A stretch of DNA of 64,000 bases, from the NCBI GenBank assembly GCA_001028025.1, contig LDAQ01000079.1, positions 1 to 64,000 on the forward strand. The letters run 5' to 3'. Position numbers and translations under genes: made by a program. The notes under the pieces are model-generated. The model had not been told where the DNA came from. It made no database searches and saw nothing but the letters and a program-made list of their open reading frames with translations. The stretch comes from Faecalicatena fissicatena (GTDB taxonomy: Bacteria; Bacillota; Clostridia; Lachnospirales; Lachnospiraceae). Shown one piece after another: positions 34,981 to 44,561 of this stretch. Each line of letters starts with the position of its first letter. Position 1 is the stretch's first letter.

Positions 34981-37635
34981 ATGAGGCCGGTAAAGTTGAC
35001 AATGTCTGCATTTGGTTCTTATGCGGATGTAGAAGAGATAGATTTTACAAAAATACAGCATGGCCTTTTTCTTATCACCGGCGACACCGGTGCAGGAAAG
35101 ACCACGATTTTTGATGCCATAACTTATGCGCTGTATGATAAGACCAGCGGAGGAAGGCGCGACGGCAATATGATGCGCAGCCAGTATGCATCCGAAGAGA
35201 CGGATACTTTCGTAGAGTATACATTTTCATACAGAGGAAAAGAATATACGGTCAGAAGAAACCCTGAATACCTGAGGATCGGTAAACGCAGGATGGCGGA
35301 TGGTTCACCCCGTCTGGTAAAAGAGACGGCAAAAGTGAGCCTGCTCATGCCGGATGGCAGGGAAGAACAGGGGAAGAAAAAAGACATTGATAATAAAATA
35401 GAAGAAATCATTGGGCTGGATGTCAACCAGTTTACCCAGATTGCAATGATAGCCCAGGGAGATTTTCTGCGGTTGCTCCATGCAGAATCCAAAGAGCGCA
35501 AGAAGATCTTCTCCAGAATCTTTCAAACCAGGCTGTACTGGCAGGTGCAGGAAGAATTAAAGGAGGAGGCAAAGCAGCTTTATATCCGCCTGGAAGACAA
35601 TACAAAGGACTGCCTGCGGGAAATGGAGCGTGTGGAAACTTATGAAGACAGTGATGAGGCTGCAAAATGGGAGCGGCTTTCTGCGCTGAAAATGCCTCCG
35701 GCAGAAGAGGTAATGGAAGTATTAAAGGAAATCTGCAGGCAGGGAAAGTCTATGGAGACAGAGGCTGAAAAAGAACATACACGTCTGCAGAAGCAGGCAG
35801 AGGATTTGAATGCTGCAATCCGCAGCCAGGAAGAGGTAAACATTCTGCTTCGGTCAAAAGATCAGGCGCAAAAGAGGTTAAAAGAGCTGGAAGAAAAAAA
35901 GAACGGAATGGAGGACCTCAGCCGTCAGATTAAAGACGGTGCCAGGGCCGAAAAAGTGCTTGTAAAAGAGGAACAGTATAAACGAACCAGTGTGGAAGCA
36001 AAGCGCCTGGAAGAAACGGTCGGACAGACAAAGAGCTGGATGGAGGAGCAGACAGCAGTCCTGGCGGAAAAGGAAACAAAACTGCAGGGACTGGAAAAAG
36101 AACTGCAGGAAAAAGAACCCGTCATGCAGAAACAGATTCTGCGTCTGAAAGATATTCTGCCCAGATATGCAGGCATCCGAAAACTGGAAGAACAGTATCA
36201 TAAACAATTAAAGAAAATGGAGCTTGTACTGGAGGAATGCCGGACGGCCTCAGCGGATTATGAGAAAAAGTATCAGCAGTTTTTTGAGGAACAGGCCGGT
36301 ATTCTTGCAAAGGAACTTAAGGAAGGGCACCCCTGTCCTGTATGTGGCTCAACAGAGCACCCGCACAAGGCTGAGATACTGGAGAGCGCGCCGGGACAGG
36401 AAGAAGTGCAGCAGGCCAAGAATGAGCGGGATCAGAAAGAACAGGAGCGCTCCACAACCCAGGAACAGTTTCAGGCATCGAAAAGCCGTCTGGACTCTGA
36501 GAGAAAACTTCTGGAGGAAGCCGCAGAAGATATTATAGCCGGAGGTTCCCTTCCGGAAGAAGAGGCAAAAGAGCACCTGAAACAGCTGGAAGCAGATTTA
36601 AAAGAAATGAAAAAAAACTTCCAGAAAAAGGGAAAAGATTTCCGGGAATTGATGGAAGAAATGAAGCGCAGAAGCGGACTTCTGGAGAGCCAGGAAAAAC
36701 AGCTCCAGGAATTGAATACGAAGCAGAAAGAAGAGGAAGAATATTTTCAGGAAGAGTTAGAAGCGCAGAAATTTGCATCTCATGAAGAATACAGCCAGGC
36801 TCTGAAATGGACAGAAGGGCGCAGAGAGAAAGAAGAAGCGCTCAGCCAGTATGAAAAAGAATGTCTGGAAGTAAAGACAAGATACGAGATGCTCTGTCAG
36901 CAGAGCGAGGGAAAGCAGTCTGCGGATCTGGAAGAAGAAAAAGAAAAGCTGGAAGCGGTACTGAATTCCCTGAAAACGCAGAAAGACAAATGGCTCCATC
37001 TGCACAGCCAGAACCAGAAGAACAAAGAGGCCAGGACAAAGCTCAAGCAGTATTTTGATACAAAAGCCGGCTTGACGATGCAGTACGAGATGGTAAACAA
37101 TCTGAGCCGTACGGCCAACGGAACGCTGAACGGCAGTATCAAACTGGATTTTGAGACCTATGTGCAGAGAAAATATTTCAAGCAGATCATCCATGCCGCC
37201 AACCGAAGGCTCAGTAAGATGACCTCAAACGAATTTATCCTGCAGTGCCGGGAAATCAAAGACCTGAGCAGCCAGGGGCAGGCCGGTCTGGATCTGGATG
37301 TTTACCACCTTGTCAATGATTCCGTCCGGGATGTGAAGACACTGTCAGGCGGCGAGTCCTTCATGGCATCCCTCTCCATGGCGCTGGGCCTGTCAGATAT
37401 CATACAGAATACGGCAGGTGCAATCAGTCTTGAGACTATGTTTGTGGATGAAGGCTTCGGCTCCCTGGATGACGCGGCAAGAGAGCGGGCGATCCAGATT
37501 CTTCAGGAACTGGCTGGGGAAAAAGGAATCGTGGGTATCATATCTCATGTAAATGAATTAAAAGAACAGATCGAATGGAAACTTGCTGTTACAAAAACAG
37601 AGCAGGGAAGCAGTACCAGGTGGGTATTAGAATAA
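34981..37635 (+). CDS. sbcC: Nuclease SbcCD subunit C (SMC-like ATPase)
   Basis: An 884-residue Rad50-like protein. The N-terminal ATPase half has Walker A GDTGAGKTT near residue 34. It is followed by about 600 residues of charged coiled coil that fold back at the zinc hook CPVC near residue 450. The C-terminal half has the ABC signature LSGGESFMASLSMALGLS near 790 and Walker B FVDEGFGSLDD near 820. It pairs with SbcD to bind ends and cleave hairpins using ATP. The length is somewhat short for the family (often about 1000 residues), mainly through a shorter coiled coil. Confidence 0.95.
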   Translation: MRPVKLTMSAFGSYADVEEIDFTKIQHGLFLITGDTGAGKTTIFDAITYALYDKTSGGRRDGNMMRSQYASEETDTFVEYTFSYRGKEYTVRRNPEYLRIGKRRMADGSPRLVKETAKVSLLMPDGREEQGKKKDIDNKIEEIIGLDVNQFTQIAMIAQGDFLRLLHAESKERKKIFSRIFQTRLYWQVQEELKEEAKQLYIRLEDNTKDCLREMERVETYEDSDEAAKWERLSALKMPPAEEVMEVLKEICRQGKSMETEAEKEHTRLQKQAEDLNAAIRSQEEVNILLRSKDQAQKRLKELEEKKNGMEDLSRQIKDGARAEKVLVKEEQYKRTSVEAKRLEETVGQTKSWMEEQTAVLAEKETKLQGLEKELQEKEPVMQKQILRLKDILPRYAGIRKLEEQYHKQLKKMELVLEECRTASADYEKKYQQFFEEQAGILAKELKEGHPCPVCGSTEHPHKAEILESAPGQEEVQQAKNERDQKEQERSTTQEQFQASKSRLDSERKLLEEAAEDIIAGGSLPEEEAKEHLKQLEADLKEMKKNFQKKGKDFRELMEEMKRRSGLLESQEKQLQELNTKQKEEEEYFQEELEAQKFASHEEYSQALKWTEGRREKEEALSQYEKECLEVKTRYEMLCQQSEGKQSADLEEEKEKLEAVLNSLKTQKDKWLHLHSQNQKNKEARTKLKQYFDTKAGLTMQYEMVNNLSRTANGTLNGSIKLDFETYVQRKYFKQIIHAANRRLSKMTSNEFILQCREIKDLSSQGQAGLDLDVYHLVNDSVRDVKTLSGGESFMASLSMALGLSDIIQNTAGAISLETMFVDEGFGSLDDAARERAIQILQELAGEKGIVGIISHVNELKEQIEWKLAVTKTEQGSSTRWVLE

Positions 37636-37656
37636 ACAGAAATGGAAGTGGGACAG

Positions 37657-38715
37657 ATGAAGAAATACCTGAAAACAGCATCAGCCCTGCTGCTGGCCGT
37701 AATCCTGAGCCTGCAGCAGGCACTGCCCGTGAGGGCATGGGAGGAAATCGTAACCTGTACGGTTCTGGGAGACAGCATCGCAAAGGGGTATTCTTCTGAC
37801 AAGGCCAATGAAATAAAATGTTATGGCCGTATCATCACCGAGCAGATAGCCGAAGAAAATGAGATATACTTTGACTATCAGAATTACGCGAAAAACGGTC
37901 TGGACACACAGGGCCTAAACGAAAAGGTCCTGTCTAGGGACACTGTAAAAAGAAACCTGAACAAATCCGACATCATATTACTCACAATGGGTTCCAACGA
38001 CCTCCTGAACGAATTCAAAAGAGAGTCCCAGGAGATTCTGAATTCCGATACAAAGTTTAGAAGCGCCCCTCAGGCTATGAACGAACTCCAGGAGGCCGTA
38101 AAGAAGAACCCGTTAATCGTCCTGAAAATCATAGATGCTCTGAGCAGCTGGGATTACGGAAGCTTCGAGGCCCAATGGGCCGAAGCCATGGAAACCATAA
38201 CCCAGCAGAAAAAAGATAATGCCCAAATCATCGTAACCAACATCTACAACCCCATATACAACATGCAGCTCCCCGGTACCATGAACAAAGTTGTAGAAGA
38301 CATCATCCAGAACATGAACAGCATCATAGAAAAAAGAGCCGAAGAATTCGACTACAAGGTAGTAGACCTTTTTAACTCCAACATAGTAGCCTTCGTCCAG
38401 GGCGACGGCCTGCATCCCAGCCAGGAAGGCCAGCAGCTCATAGCCACAATGGTCTACGACAAAATCGAGCCCGACCCGGACACAAACACCCAGTCCGTAG
38501 ATGGCGAAGCCATAAAAGGAGAATCTCAACAACCAAAGCCGGCAGACCAATCCGAACAGACTATTCCTGAGAACCAAGATCAGCCCCCCGATACTACCAG
38601 TCAGTCCAAAAACCAATCCAATCAGGGCAAATATTCGTACTTCGTTCCCACAATCCTACTGGTAATATTAGCCGGTGTTCTGGTCATAACAATCAGACGC
38701 AAAAAGAAAAAATAA
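37657..38715 (+). CDS. Secreted, membrane-anchored SGNH/GDSL hydrolase
   Basis: A 352-residue esterase-type protein. Residues 1-27 are a signal peptide (LLLAVILSLQQALPVRA). The SGNH blocks are GDSIAKGY near residue 38, GSND near 112 and DGLHPS near 254. A Gln/Pro/Ser-rich linker (about 275-325) leads to a C-terminal transmembrane helix and a KKKK tail, so the catalytic domain faces outward on a stalk. Such enzymes often deacylate cell-wall sugars or lipids; the substrate is unknown. ATG 37657 is preceded by GTGGGA. From about 37.9 kb the codons end almost exclusively in A or C (41 of 50 in the block starting 38221), in contrast to the 5' end and to sbcC. Confidence 0.82.
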   Translation: MKKYLKTASALLLAVILSLQQALPVRAWEEIVTCTVLGDSIAKGYSSDKANEIKCYGRIITEQIAEENEIYFDYQNYAKNGLDTQGLNEKVLSRDTVKRNLNKSDIILLTMGSNDLLNEFKRESQEILNSDTKFRSAPQAMNELQEAVKKNPLIVLKIIDALSSWDYGSFEAQWAEAMETITQQKKDNAQIIVTNIYNPIYNMQLPGTMNKVVEDIIQNMNSIIEKRAEEFDYKVVDLFNSNIVAFVQGDGLHPSQEGQQLIATMVYDKIEPDPDTNTQSVDGEAIKGESQQPKPADQSEQTIPENQDQPPDTTSQSKNQSNQGKYSYFVPTILLVILAGVLVITIRRKKKK

Positions 38716-38920
38716 AAATAAAGTCTCAAGAGAAAAAGAGACAAACCCAAAAAATTCAAATCCATATTCCACCCCCCAGCGAACGAGCCTGCGAGTGAAA
38801 AGAGCGCCAGCCCCCGGAGCCGCGCCGAAGTTCCTCATACCCTTCAATTAGCAAAACCTTCCGTCCTTCCACCACAATCCGCTGCCCTCCGCCCGGAATC
38901 CCATCCGGTACGATTACCCT

Positions 38921-39330
38921 CCCGACCTGATACGCCCAGCCGAGGAGATGGCGGAGCTGGAAGCATGGCGATGGAGGCGGGAATGTCTGGAGCGGACCTC
39001 TGCCGGGACAGGGGGAAGCGGATATGCCGTTTTTCGTACGCGTAGAATGCGCGCTAGAACGGCTTAATGGAAACACTGCCGGATTTTGAGGCTGAAATCG
39101 GCTCACAAAGCCGATTTCAAAGAGACATTCACTGCACAATCATCAAGATTGTGCAGTGAATGTCTCTGATGCCTCAAAATCCGGCAGTGTTTCCATTTAG
39201 CCGTTCTCAGCAAATGCCCCGCGAACGAAAAACGGCATATCCGCTTCCCCCTGCCCCGGCAGAGGTCCGCTCCAGACATTCCCGCCTCCATCGCCATACT
39301 TCCAGCCTCCGCCATCTCCGAGGCGTCCCT
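38921..39330 (-). repeat. Boxed-hairpin element F (largest form)
   Basis: Read on the minus strand: 5' box AGGGACGCC (39330-39322), then an arm of about 95 bases that pairs with the opposite arm (38940-39037) with only a few mismatches. A second stem is built on GCCTCAAAATCCGGCAGTG (35 bp, one mismatch). Two apical hairpins follow, one of 21 bp (AGAGACATTCACTGC...) and one of 10 bp (GAAATCGGCT). The 3' box is CTGGGCGTATCAGGTCGGG. The architecture matches elements C and D although the stem sequences differ. The rest of the 38716-39483 gap (38716-38920 and 39331-39470) is C-rich, with no gene that I would support; minus-strand frames there overlap the hairpin arms. Confidence 0.8.
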
Positions 39331-39483
39331 TTGGCGCCACCCGTACCCCAAAAATTCCACACTTATAACACAATTTTGTCACAAACTTCTGTTAATTTTA
39401 TCACTATGTGAAGCAATCCAATGTTTCATCCCTGCCGGTTCAATAAGTTCCGGCACGAATTAAAAGACCAGGGAGGTAAGGAC

Positions 39484-40476
39484 TTGATTGAGGTAAAAAA
39501 CTTAGTGAAAAAATATGGAAGTCATCTGGCCATAGACCACCTGAATTTCAAGATTGAAAAAGGGAAGATCTATGGCTTTTTGGGTCCCAACGGAGCAGGA
39601 AAATCAACGACCATGAATATCATGACAGGGTACCTTGGAGCAACGGAGGGCGAGGTGCTGATTAACGGGCATGATATTCTCAAAGAACCGGAAGAAGCAA
39701 AGAAGCATATCGGATATCTTCCAGAGCTTCCCCCACTGTACACGGAAATGACAGTGCAGGAGTACCTGGATTTTACTGCGGAACTGAAAGGAATATCCAG
39801 AGATAAGCGGGAATCCTCGGTGGAGGAGGTGCTAAAGCTGGCAAAACTGATGGATGTCAGGGGAAGGCTGATCCGCAATCTGTCGAAAGGATACCGGCAG
39901 AGAGTCGGTCTGGCCCAGGCTGTGCTTGGTTTTCCTGATATCATCATACTGGATGAGCCGACAGTAGGACTGGACCCGAAACAGATCATAGAGATCAGGG
40001 AGCTGATCCGTAAACTTGCAAAGGACCATACTGTAATTCTCAGTTCACACATTCTGGCTGAGGTCAGAGAGGTGTGCGATTATATTATGATCATATCAAA
40101 AGGCCGGCTTGTTGCCAGTGATACACCGGATAACCTGGAACACCTGATGGATGATTCAGAAACCGTTGAGATACTGGCAAAAACAGAGCCATCCAGACTT
40201 CGGGAAATATTGTCCTCTGTCAACGAGATTTCGGGCATCAAGACAGAAAAGAGAGCAGACGGAACAACCTATGCTGCATTAGAAGTAAAAGAACATAAGG
40301 ACATCAGAGAAAAAGTATTCTTTGCTTTTGCGGGAGCAAATTGCCCGCTTCTTATGCTGAATACAAACCGCGCAAGTCTTGAAGAAATCTTCCTGGAACT
40401 GACGCAGGGGGAAACAGGATCGAAACTGCTGTCTGCAGAGAGAGAGGAGGATGAGACAGATGCTGGCGATTTATAA
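39484..40476 (+). CDS. ABC transporter ATP-binding protein (GldA-like)
   Basis: A 330-residue ATPase of the ABC-2/Gld type. Walker A is GPNGAGKST near residue 37, the signature LSKGYRQRVG near 134, and Walker B IIILDEPTVGLDP near 155. A C-terminal extension of about 90 residues follows the nucleotide-binding domain. Start is most likely the TTG at 39484, 7 bases after GGGAGG; the open frame to 39421 has no ribosome site. The stop overlaps the next gene, so translation is coupled. With the following three genes it forms an export-type complex related to the gliding/Nos families, with unknown cargo. Confidence 0.9.
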   Translation: MIEVKNLVKKYGSHLAIDHLNFKIEKGKIYGFLGPNGAGKSTTMNIMTGYLGATEGEVLINGHDILKEPEEAKKHIGYLPELPPLYTEMTVQEYLDFTAELKGISRDKRESSVEEVLKLAKLMDVRGRLIRNLSKGYRQRVGLAQAVLGFPDIIILDEPTVGLDPKQIIEIRELIRKLAKDHTVILSSHILAEVREVCDYIMIISKGRLVASDTPDNLEHLMDDSETVEILAKTEPSRLREILSSVNEISGIKTEKRADGTTYAALEVKEHKDIREKVFFAFAGANCPLLMLNTNRASLEEIFLELTQGETGSKLLSAEREEDETDAGDL

Positions 40477-41326
40477 GAGAGAACTGAGGTCTTATTTTCA
40501 GTCCATGATTGGATGTGTCTTTATAGCGTTCCTGGTAGCTTTTGCAGGAATTTATTTTATGGCGTATAACCTGAATGCGGGTTACCCCTATTTTTCCTAT
40601 ACATTGTCCGGCGTACTGATTGTATTTCTGGTGGGAATCCCGCTGATTACAATGAAAAGTTTTTCAGAGGAGCGAAAAAACAAGACGGATCAGCTGCTTC
40701 TGACGGCACCGGTGAGCCTCCGTAAGGTAGTGATGGGAAAATACCTTGCCATGGTTTCCGTGCTGGCAGTGCCGAACCTGATTTTCTGTTTATTCCCTCT
40801 GATTATTAAAATGCAGGGAACCGCATATCTGAAGGTGGATTATATATCAATCGCCGTATTTTTCCTTCTGGGATGTGTGTATATTGCAATCGGAATGTTT
40901 TTATCCTCACTGACAGAAAGCCAGATCATAGCATTTATCACCACGTTCGGGGTTCTGCTCGTTCTGTATCTGTGGGACGGGATTCTGTCATTCCTTCCGA
41001 GTTCTGCAATCAGCGGCGTTGTGGGGATTATCATACTTTTGACCATTGTGGCCGTCTATGTCCAGCAGATGACGGGCAACTGGTTTATCAGCGGAGGGAT
41101 TGAGCTGATTGGTATTGCAGCCTGTGTGGTTACGTATATTGTAAAATCCAGCCTGTTCGAGAATATTCTGACGAAGTTCCTGGGAAATCTTGCGCTTGCA
41201 AATGTTTTCACGGATATTACGTCGAACAGTATTGTAGATGTCAGCGGTCTTATTCTGTATTTATCTGTTATTGTAGTGTTCATCTTCCTGACAGTACAGG
41301 CAATACAGAAAAGACGCTGGAGTTAG
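40460..41326 (+). CDS. ABC-2 type permease (GldF/NosY-like)
   Basis: A 288-residue membrane permease, with six hydrophobic segments between residues 18 and 282. It is of the type that partners a GldA-like ATPase. The start at 40460 has GGAGG about 9 bases upstream; an ATG at 40451 directly abuts that ribosome site. It overlaps the ATPase gene by 17 bases. The substrate is unknown. Confidence 0.88.
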   Translation: MLAIYKRELRSYFQSMIGCVFIAFLVAFAGIYFMAYNLNAGYPYFSYTLSGVLIVFLVGIPLITMKSFSEERKNKTDQLLLTAPVSLRKVVMGKYLAMVSVLAVPNLIFCLFPLIIKMQGTAYLKVDYISIAVFFLLGCVYIAIGMFLSSLTESQIIAFITTFGVLLVLYLWDGILSFLPSSAISGVVGIIILLTIVAVYVQQMTGNWFISGGIELIGIAACVVTYIVKSSLFENILTKFLGNLALANVFTDITSNSIVDVSGLILYLSVIVVFIFLTVQAIQKRRWS

Positions 41327-41338
41327 GAGGGCCGGAAA

Positions 41339-42823
41339 TTGCAGAAAATAAAAAATTTATTTAAGACAGCGGGAACAAAAAACGGAACTTACAGTGTGGG
41401 GCTCACCGTGATCGTGATAGCAATCATAGTAGTAGCCAATATGATATTTGGGCAGATACCTGAAAAATACAGAAATATTGATGTCAGCAGTACAAAGATC
41501 TATGAGATAACGGATACCAGCCGGGAACTTTTGAAAGATCTGAACCATAAAGTAACGTTTACAGTTTTGGCGGAGAAAGACAAGGCGGACGACAGGATTA
41601 AAACGTTCCTGAGTAAATATGCCGCTTTATCTAAAAATATATCCGTGGAATGGATAGACCCGGTACTGCATCCTTCTGCGTTGACGGAGCATGAGGCGAG
41701 CGAAAATACAATCGTCGTAGAATGCGCAGATACAGGCAAGAGTACAACCGTTTCATTTGATGATATTGTCGTAGTGGATACTTCCTCCTATTATTACACG
41801 GGCAGTGTATCAGAATCCGAATTCGACGGAGAAGGCCAGCTGACCAGCGCAGTAAACTATGTGACAAGTGATGTGAATAAAAAAGTATACAGGACAACCG
41901 GACACGGTGAGTCTACGTTATCAAGCTCAATTACAGACTTAATGAGCAAAAATAACTATAACATGGAAGAACTGAATCTGGTAATGCAGGCGTCCATACC
42001 GGAAGACTGCGATCTTCTGCTTATGTATGCGCCTGCCACGGATTTGACAGACGATGAAAAAACGGCCATGCAGAATTATCTTTCTGAAGGAGGAAAAGTG
42101 ATGATTCTCCTGGGAGATACAAGTACGTCAGAACTTCCGAACATTGCCTCCATTATGAAGGAATACGGAATGGAAGAAGCAGAAGGGTATATTGCGGACC
42201 CGCAGAGATGCTACCAGGGCAATTACTATTATATATTCCCGACGCTTTCACTGTCCGGGGATATGGCGAAAGGAATTTCCTCCCAGATGGTACTTGTCAC
42301 CAACACACGCGGCCTGAATATGGTAGATGCCGCGAGAGATACCATTACAGCGACCTCCTTTATGACAACAACAGACAGTGCTTATGCCGTGACGGAGGAT
42401 AATCAGACACAGGGAACCTATACTCTCGGTGCAGTTGCCACAGAGCAGATCAGTTCAGGAACAGATACTGACGGCACGGATGACGGAAAGGAAGATGCAG
42501 AAGCGGAAGAAAGCAAAGACACATCTGATGATACAGAGGAAAGCTCCAAAGAGAGCCGCCTGACAGTGATCACCGCAGGCAGCCTGCTTGATTCCCAGAT
42601 AACCGATACCTTTACACAGCTTGAGAATACAACCGTATTCATGAATGCAGTGAGCAGCAACTTTGACGGTGTACAGAACATTTCAATTGAACCGAAGAGC
42701 CTTGCTACAGAGTATAATACAGTGCAGCATGCAGGACTGTTCAGCCTTCTTGTTATATTCGGCATTCCGCTGTTGATTCTGGCCGGCGGATTCGCAGTCT
42801 GGTTCAAGAGAAGAAAAGCATAG
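41339..42823 (+). CDS. GldG-family auxiliary ABC protein
   Basis: A 494-residue protein with one N-terminal membrane helix (residues 20-40), a large extracellular ABC_transp_aux domain (residues 45-430, including NMEELNL and an LLLMYAPATDLTDDE stretch), and a C-terminal helix followed by KRRKA. A linker rich in Asp, Glu and Ser lies near 375-405. GldG proteins accompany GldA and GldF. The start is TTG 41339, 8 bases after AGGAGG. It probably forms the outward-facing part of the complex. Confidence 0.85.
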   Translation: MQKIKNLFKTAGTKNGTYSVGLTVIVIAIIVVANMIFGQIPEKYRNIDVSSTKIYEITDTSRELLKDLNHKVTFTVLAEKDKADDRIKTFLSKYAALSKNISVEWIDPVLHPSALTEHEASENTIVVECADTGKSTTVSFDDIVVVDTSSYYYTGSVSESEFDGEGQLTSAVNYVTSDVNKKVYRTTGHGESTLSSSITDLMSKNNYNMEELNLVMQASIPEDCDLLLMYAPATDLTDDEKTAMQNYLSEGGKVMILLGDTSTSELPNIASIMKEYGMEEAEGYIADPQRCYQGNYYYIFPTLSLSGDMAKGISSQMVLVTNTRGLNMVDAARDTITATSFMTTTDSAYAVTEDNQTQGTYTLGAVATEQISSGTDTDGTDDGKEDAEAEESKDTSDDTEESSKESRLTVITAGSLLDSQITDTFTQLENTTVFMNAVSSNFDGVQNISIEPKSLATEYNTVQHAGLFSLLVIFGIPLLILAGGFAVWFKRRKA

Positions 42824-42837
42824 GAGGATGGATGAAG

Positions 42838-43746
42838 ATGGAACGAAAAAAGAAGAGATCTTTCCTTTTACTGTTCTGCCTTCTGCTGATTCTTCTGATT
42901 GCCTACTTTGGGCTTCAGTCATGGAATAAGAAGCAGGAAAAAAAACAGGAGGCGAAGACAGAGAAAGAAGCAGTATATGCCACCGATATTGAGGAAATCA
43001 CGGGAATTAAATACGATGTGGGCAGCGGTGAATTCGATCTCGTTAAAGAAGACGGTACGTGGTACAATGCAAAGGACCGGGACTTCCCGCTGGCACAGAG
43101 CTATCCGGAACAAATGGCCTCTGATTTTGCAAAGCTGAAAGCAGAGCGGGAGCTGAAGGACGGTGATTCACTGGAGGATTATGGCTTAAAAGATCCTGTA
43201 TATACGGTGGTACTGACAGATAAAGAGGGAAAAGAAACCACAGTTTATTATGGAAATTCTACGGGGGATAATTACTACGTTACCGTCGGGGATGAAGGCA
43301 AAGTATACACGGTCAGCAGTACTTCCATATCCGATCTGCAGTATACCCTTGAGGATATGGCACAGCTGGATACCTATCCAAGCATCGGAAGCGGCAACCT
43401 GAAGAAAGAAGTTATAACCAGGGACGGCAGCGAGACCACATATGACGCGGATAATGATGACGATGCGGAGAATATTGCCGCAGTTGCAGGCGGACTGGGA
43501 GCCGTGACATTAAGTGAGGCCGCAGATTATTCGGTGGAAGACAAAGATCTGGCAGGATTCGGGCTGGACGAAGCGGCCAGAATTACCGTTCAGGCAACTT
43601 ATACAAAAGACGATGAAGAGCAGACACTGACCCTGTATATTGGGAAAGAAAACGGTGAAGGAAGCCGTTATGTCATGATGAATGATTCCAGAATTGTATA
43701 TCTGATATCGGATGAAGTGTGCAAAAACATATTGAACGAAGAGTAA
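42838..43746 (+). CDS. DUF4340 domain-containing membrane-anchored protein
   Basis: A 302-residue protein with an N-terminal basic stretch and one membrane helix (about residues 8-25), then a DUF4340 extracellular domain with repeated short modules (DLVKEDGTWYNAKDRDFPL, VLTDKEGKETTVYYGNS). It is the last gene of the Gld-type ABC operon, where DUF4340 proteins are a usual companion of unknown biochemical role. ATG 42838 has a workable 10-base spacing from AGGAGG; ATG 42832 is an alternative with 4-base spacing. A strong hairpin follows the stop. Confidence 0.82.
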   Translation: MERKKKRSFLLLFCLLLILLIAYFGLQSWNKKQEKKQEAKTEKEAVYATDIEEITGIKYDVGSGEFDLVKEDGTWYNAKDRDFPLAQSYPEQMASDFAKLKAERELKDGDSLEDYGLKDPVYTVVLTDKEGKETTVYYGNSTGDNYYVTVGDEGKVYTVSSTSISDLQYTLEDMAQLDTYPSIGSGNLKKEVITRDGSETTYDADNDDDAENIAAVAGGLGAVTLSEAADYSVEDKDLAGFGLDEAARITVQATYTKDDEEQTLTLYIGKENGEGSRYVMMNDSRIVYLISDEVCKNILNEE

Positions 43747-43763
43747 CAGGCTGAAGTTAAGAA

Positions 43764-43806
43764 GGCAGGCGGCAGAAGTGCTGCCTGCCGGAAATTTTAT
43801 ATTTAT
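43764..43806 (+). terminator. Terminator of the Gld-type operon
   Basis: GGCAGGC(G)GCAG pairs with GCTGCCTGCC, followed by a T-rich run. Between here and 44004 there is a TTGACA but no convincing -10 and no supported gene; a 34-codon ATG frame at 43881 lacks a ribosome site. Confidence 0.7.
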
Positions 43807-44003
43807 TTTATAAGCCTTTTATTGACAATTCAGAGAAAACAGAGGAAAATATCTCTCATATAGGGCAAAGCCCCTTCAGCATGCTGACCGGCATAAAACT
43901 TGCATCGAAGCGGGCTGCGGAGAATTTGACCCTGGCGGCAGCGGCCAAGGAAGAACCGGCTTTGGACGACTGTTCGCGGGAATAAAAGTGAGGTTGGTAA
44001 AAC

Positions 44004-44411
44004 ATGAAAGAAAAACTGATACGTTTCATGCAGGGAAGATACGGAGTCGATACATTTTCGAAGTTCCTGCTTATTATGGGTCTGGTAGTAGTGCTGATTT
44101 CTTCTATTTTTAGTGGAAAAACATTTGGCATTATTTTTTATATACTGGGCTGGATTCTGATTATCTACTGCTATTTCCGGATGTTTTCAAAGAATGTGAC
44201 AAAACGGTACGCAGAGAATCAGGCATTCCTGGCAAAGACAGGCGGGATACGCGGTTTTTTCAAGAATCAGAAAGCAATGTGGAAGCAGAGAAAAACGCAC
44301 CATATTTATAAATGTCCGAGCTGCGGACAGAAGATCAGGATCCCAAAGGGAAAGGGTAAAATTGAAGTGTGCTGTCCAAAGTGCAGTACCACCTTCATAA
44401 AGAAAAGCTAA
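44004..44411 (+). CDS. Small membrane protein with zinc ribbon
   Basis: A 135-residue protein. Two hydrophobic segments (residues about 20-38 and 43-60) are followed by a basic region and a C-terminal zinc ribbon with two CxxC knuckles (YKCPSCGQ and VCCPKCSTTF). The ATG follows AGTGAGGTTGG. Homologues are known only as hypothetical zinc-ribbon membrane proteins. The next gene encodes a J-domain protein, so the pair may serve protein quality control at the membrane, but a terminator lies between them. Confidence 0.8.
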   Translation: MKEKLIRFMQGRYGVDTFSKFLLIMGLVVVLISSIFSGKTFGIIFYILGWILIIYCYFRMFSKNVTKRYAENQAFLAKTGGIRGFFKNQKAMWKQRKTHHIYKCPSCGQKIRIPKGKGKIEVCCPKCSTTFIKKS

Positions 44412-44494
44412 TGAATAACGCCGGAAAAAGGCATCTGCCCCGCTGGAGCCAGCGGTCGGTATGCAGCCGGGGCAGAGGTGTATTTTGCAGGCAG

Positions 44495-44525
44495 GATACA
44501 CTTCTGCTGCGGTGTATTTTTTTCG
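44495..44525 (+). terminator. Intrinsic terminator after the zinc-ribbon gene
   Basis: ATACAC (44496-44501) pairs with GTGTAT (44512-44517), followed by a seven-base T run. A further GC-rich inverted repeat (TCTGCCCCG/CGGGGCAGA) lies just before it. Confidence 0.75.
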
Positions 44526-44561
44526 GCAGGGGATAGAGACGTTGAGGAGAATGAAGACAAT

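Noticed and set aside
38756..39139. A 127-codon minus-strand frame across the 38.8-39.1 kb gap
   Set aside because: Its N-terminal half is the translation of the arms of hairpin element F, and its residues are Pro/Ser/Arg-rich filler. There is no ribosome site.
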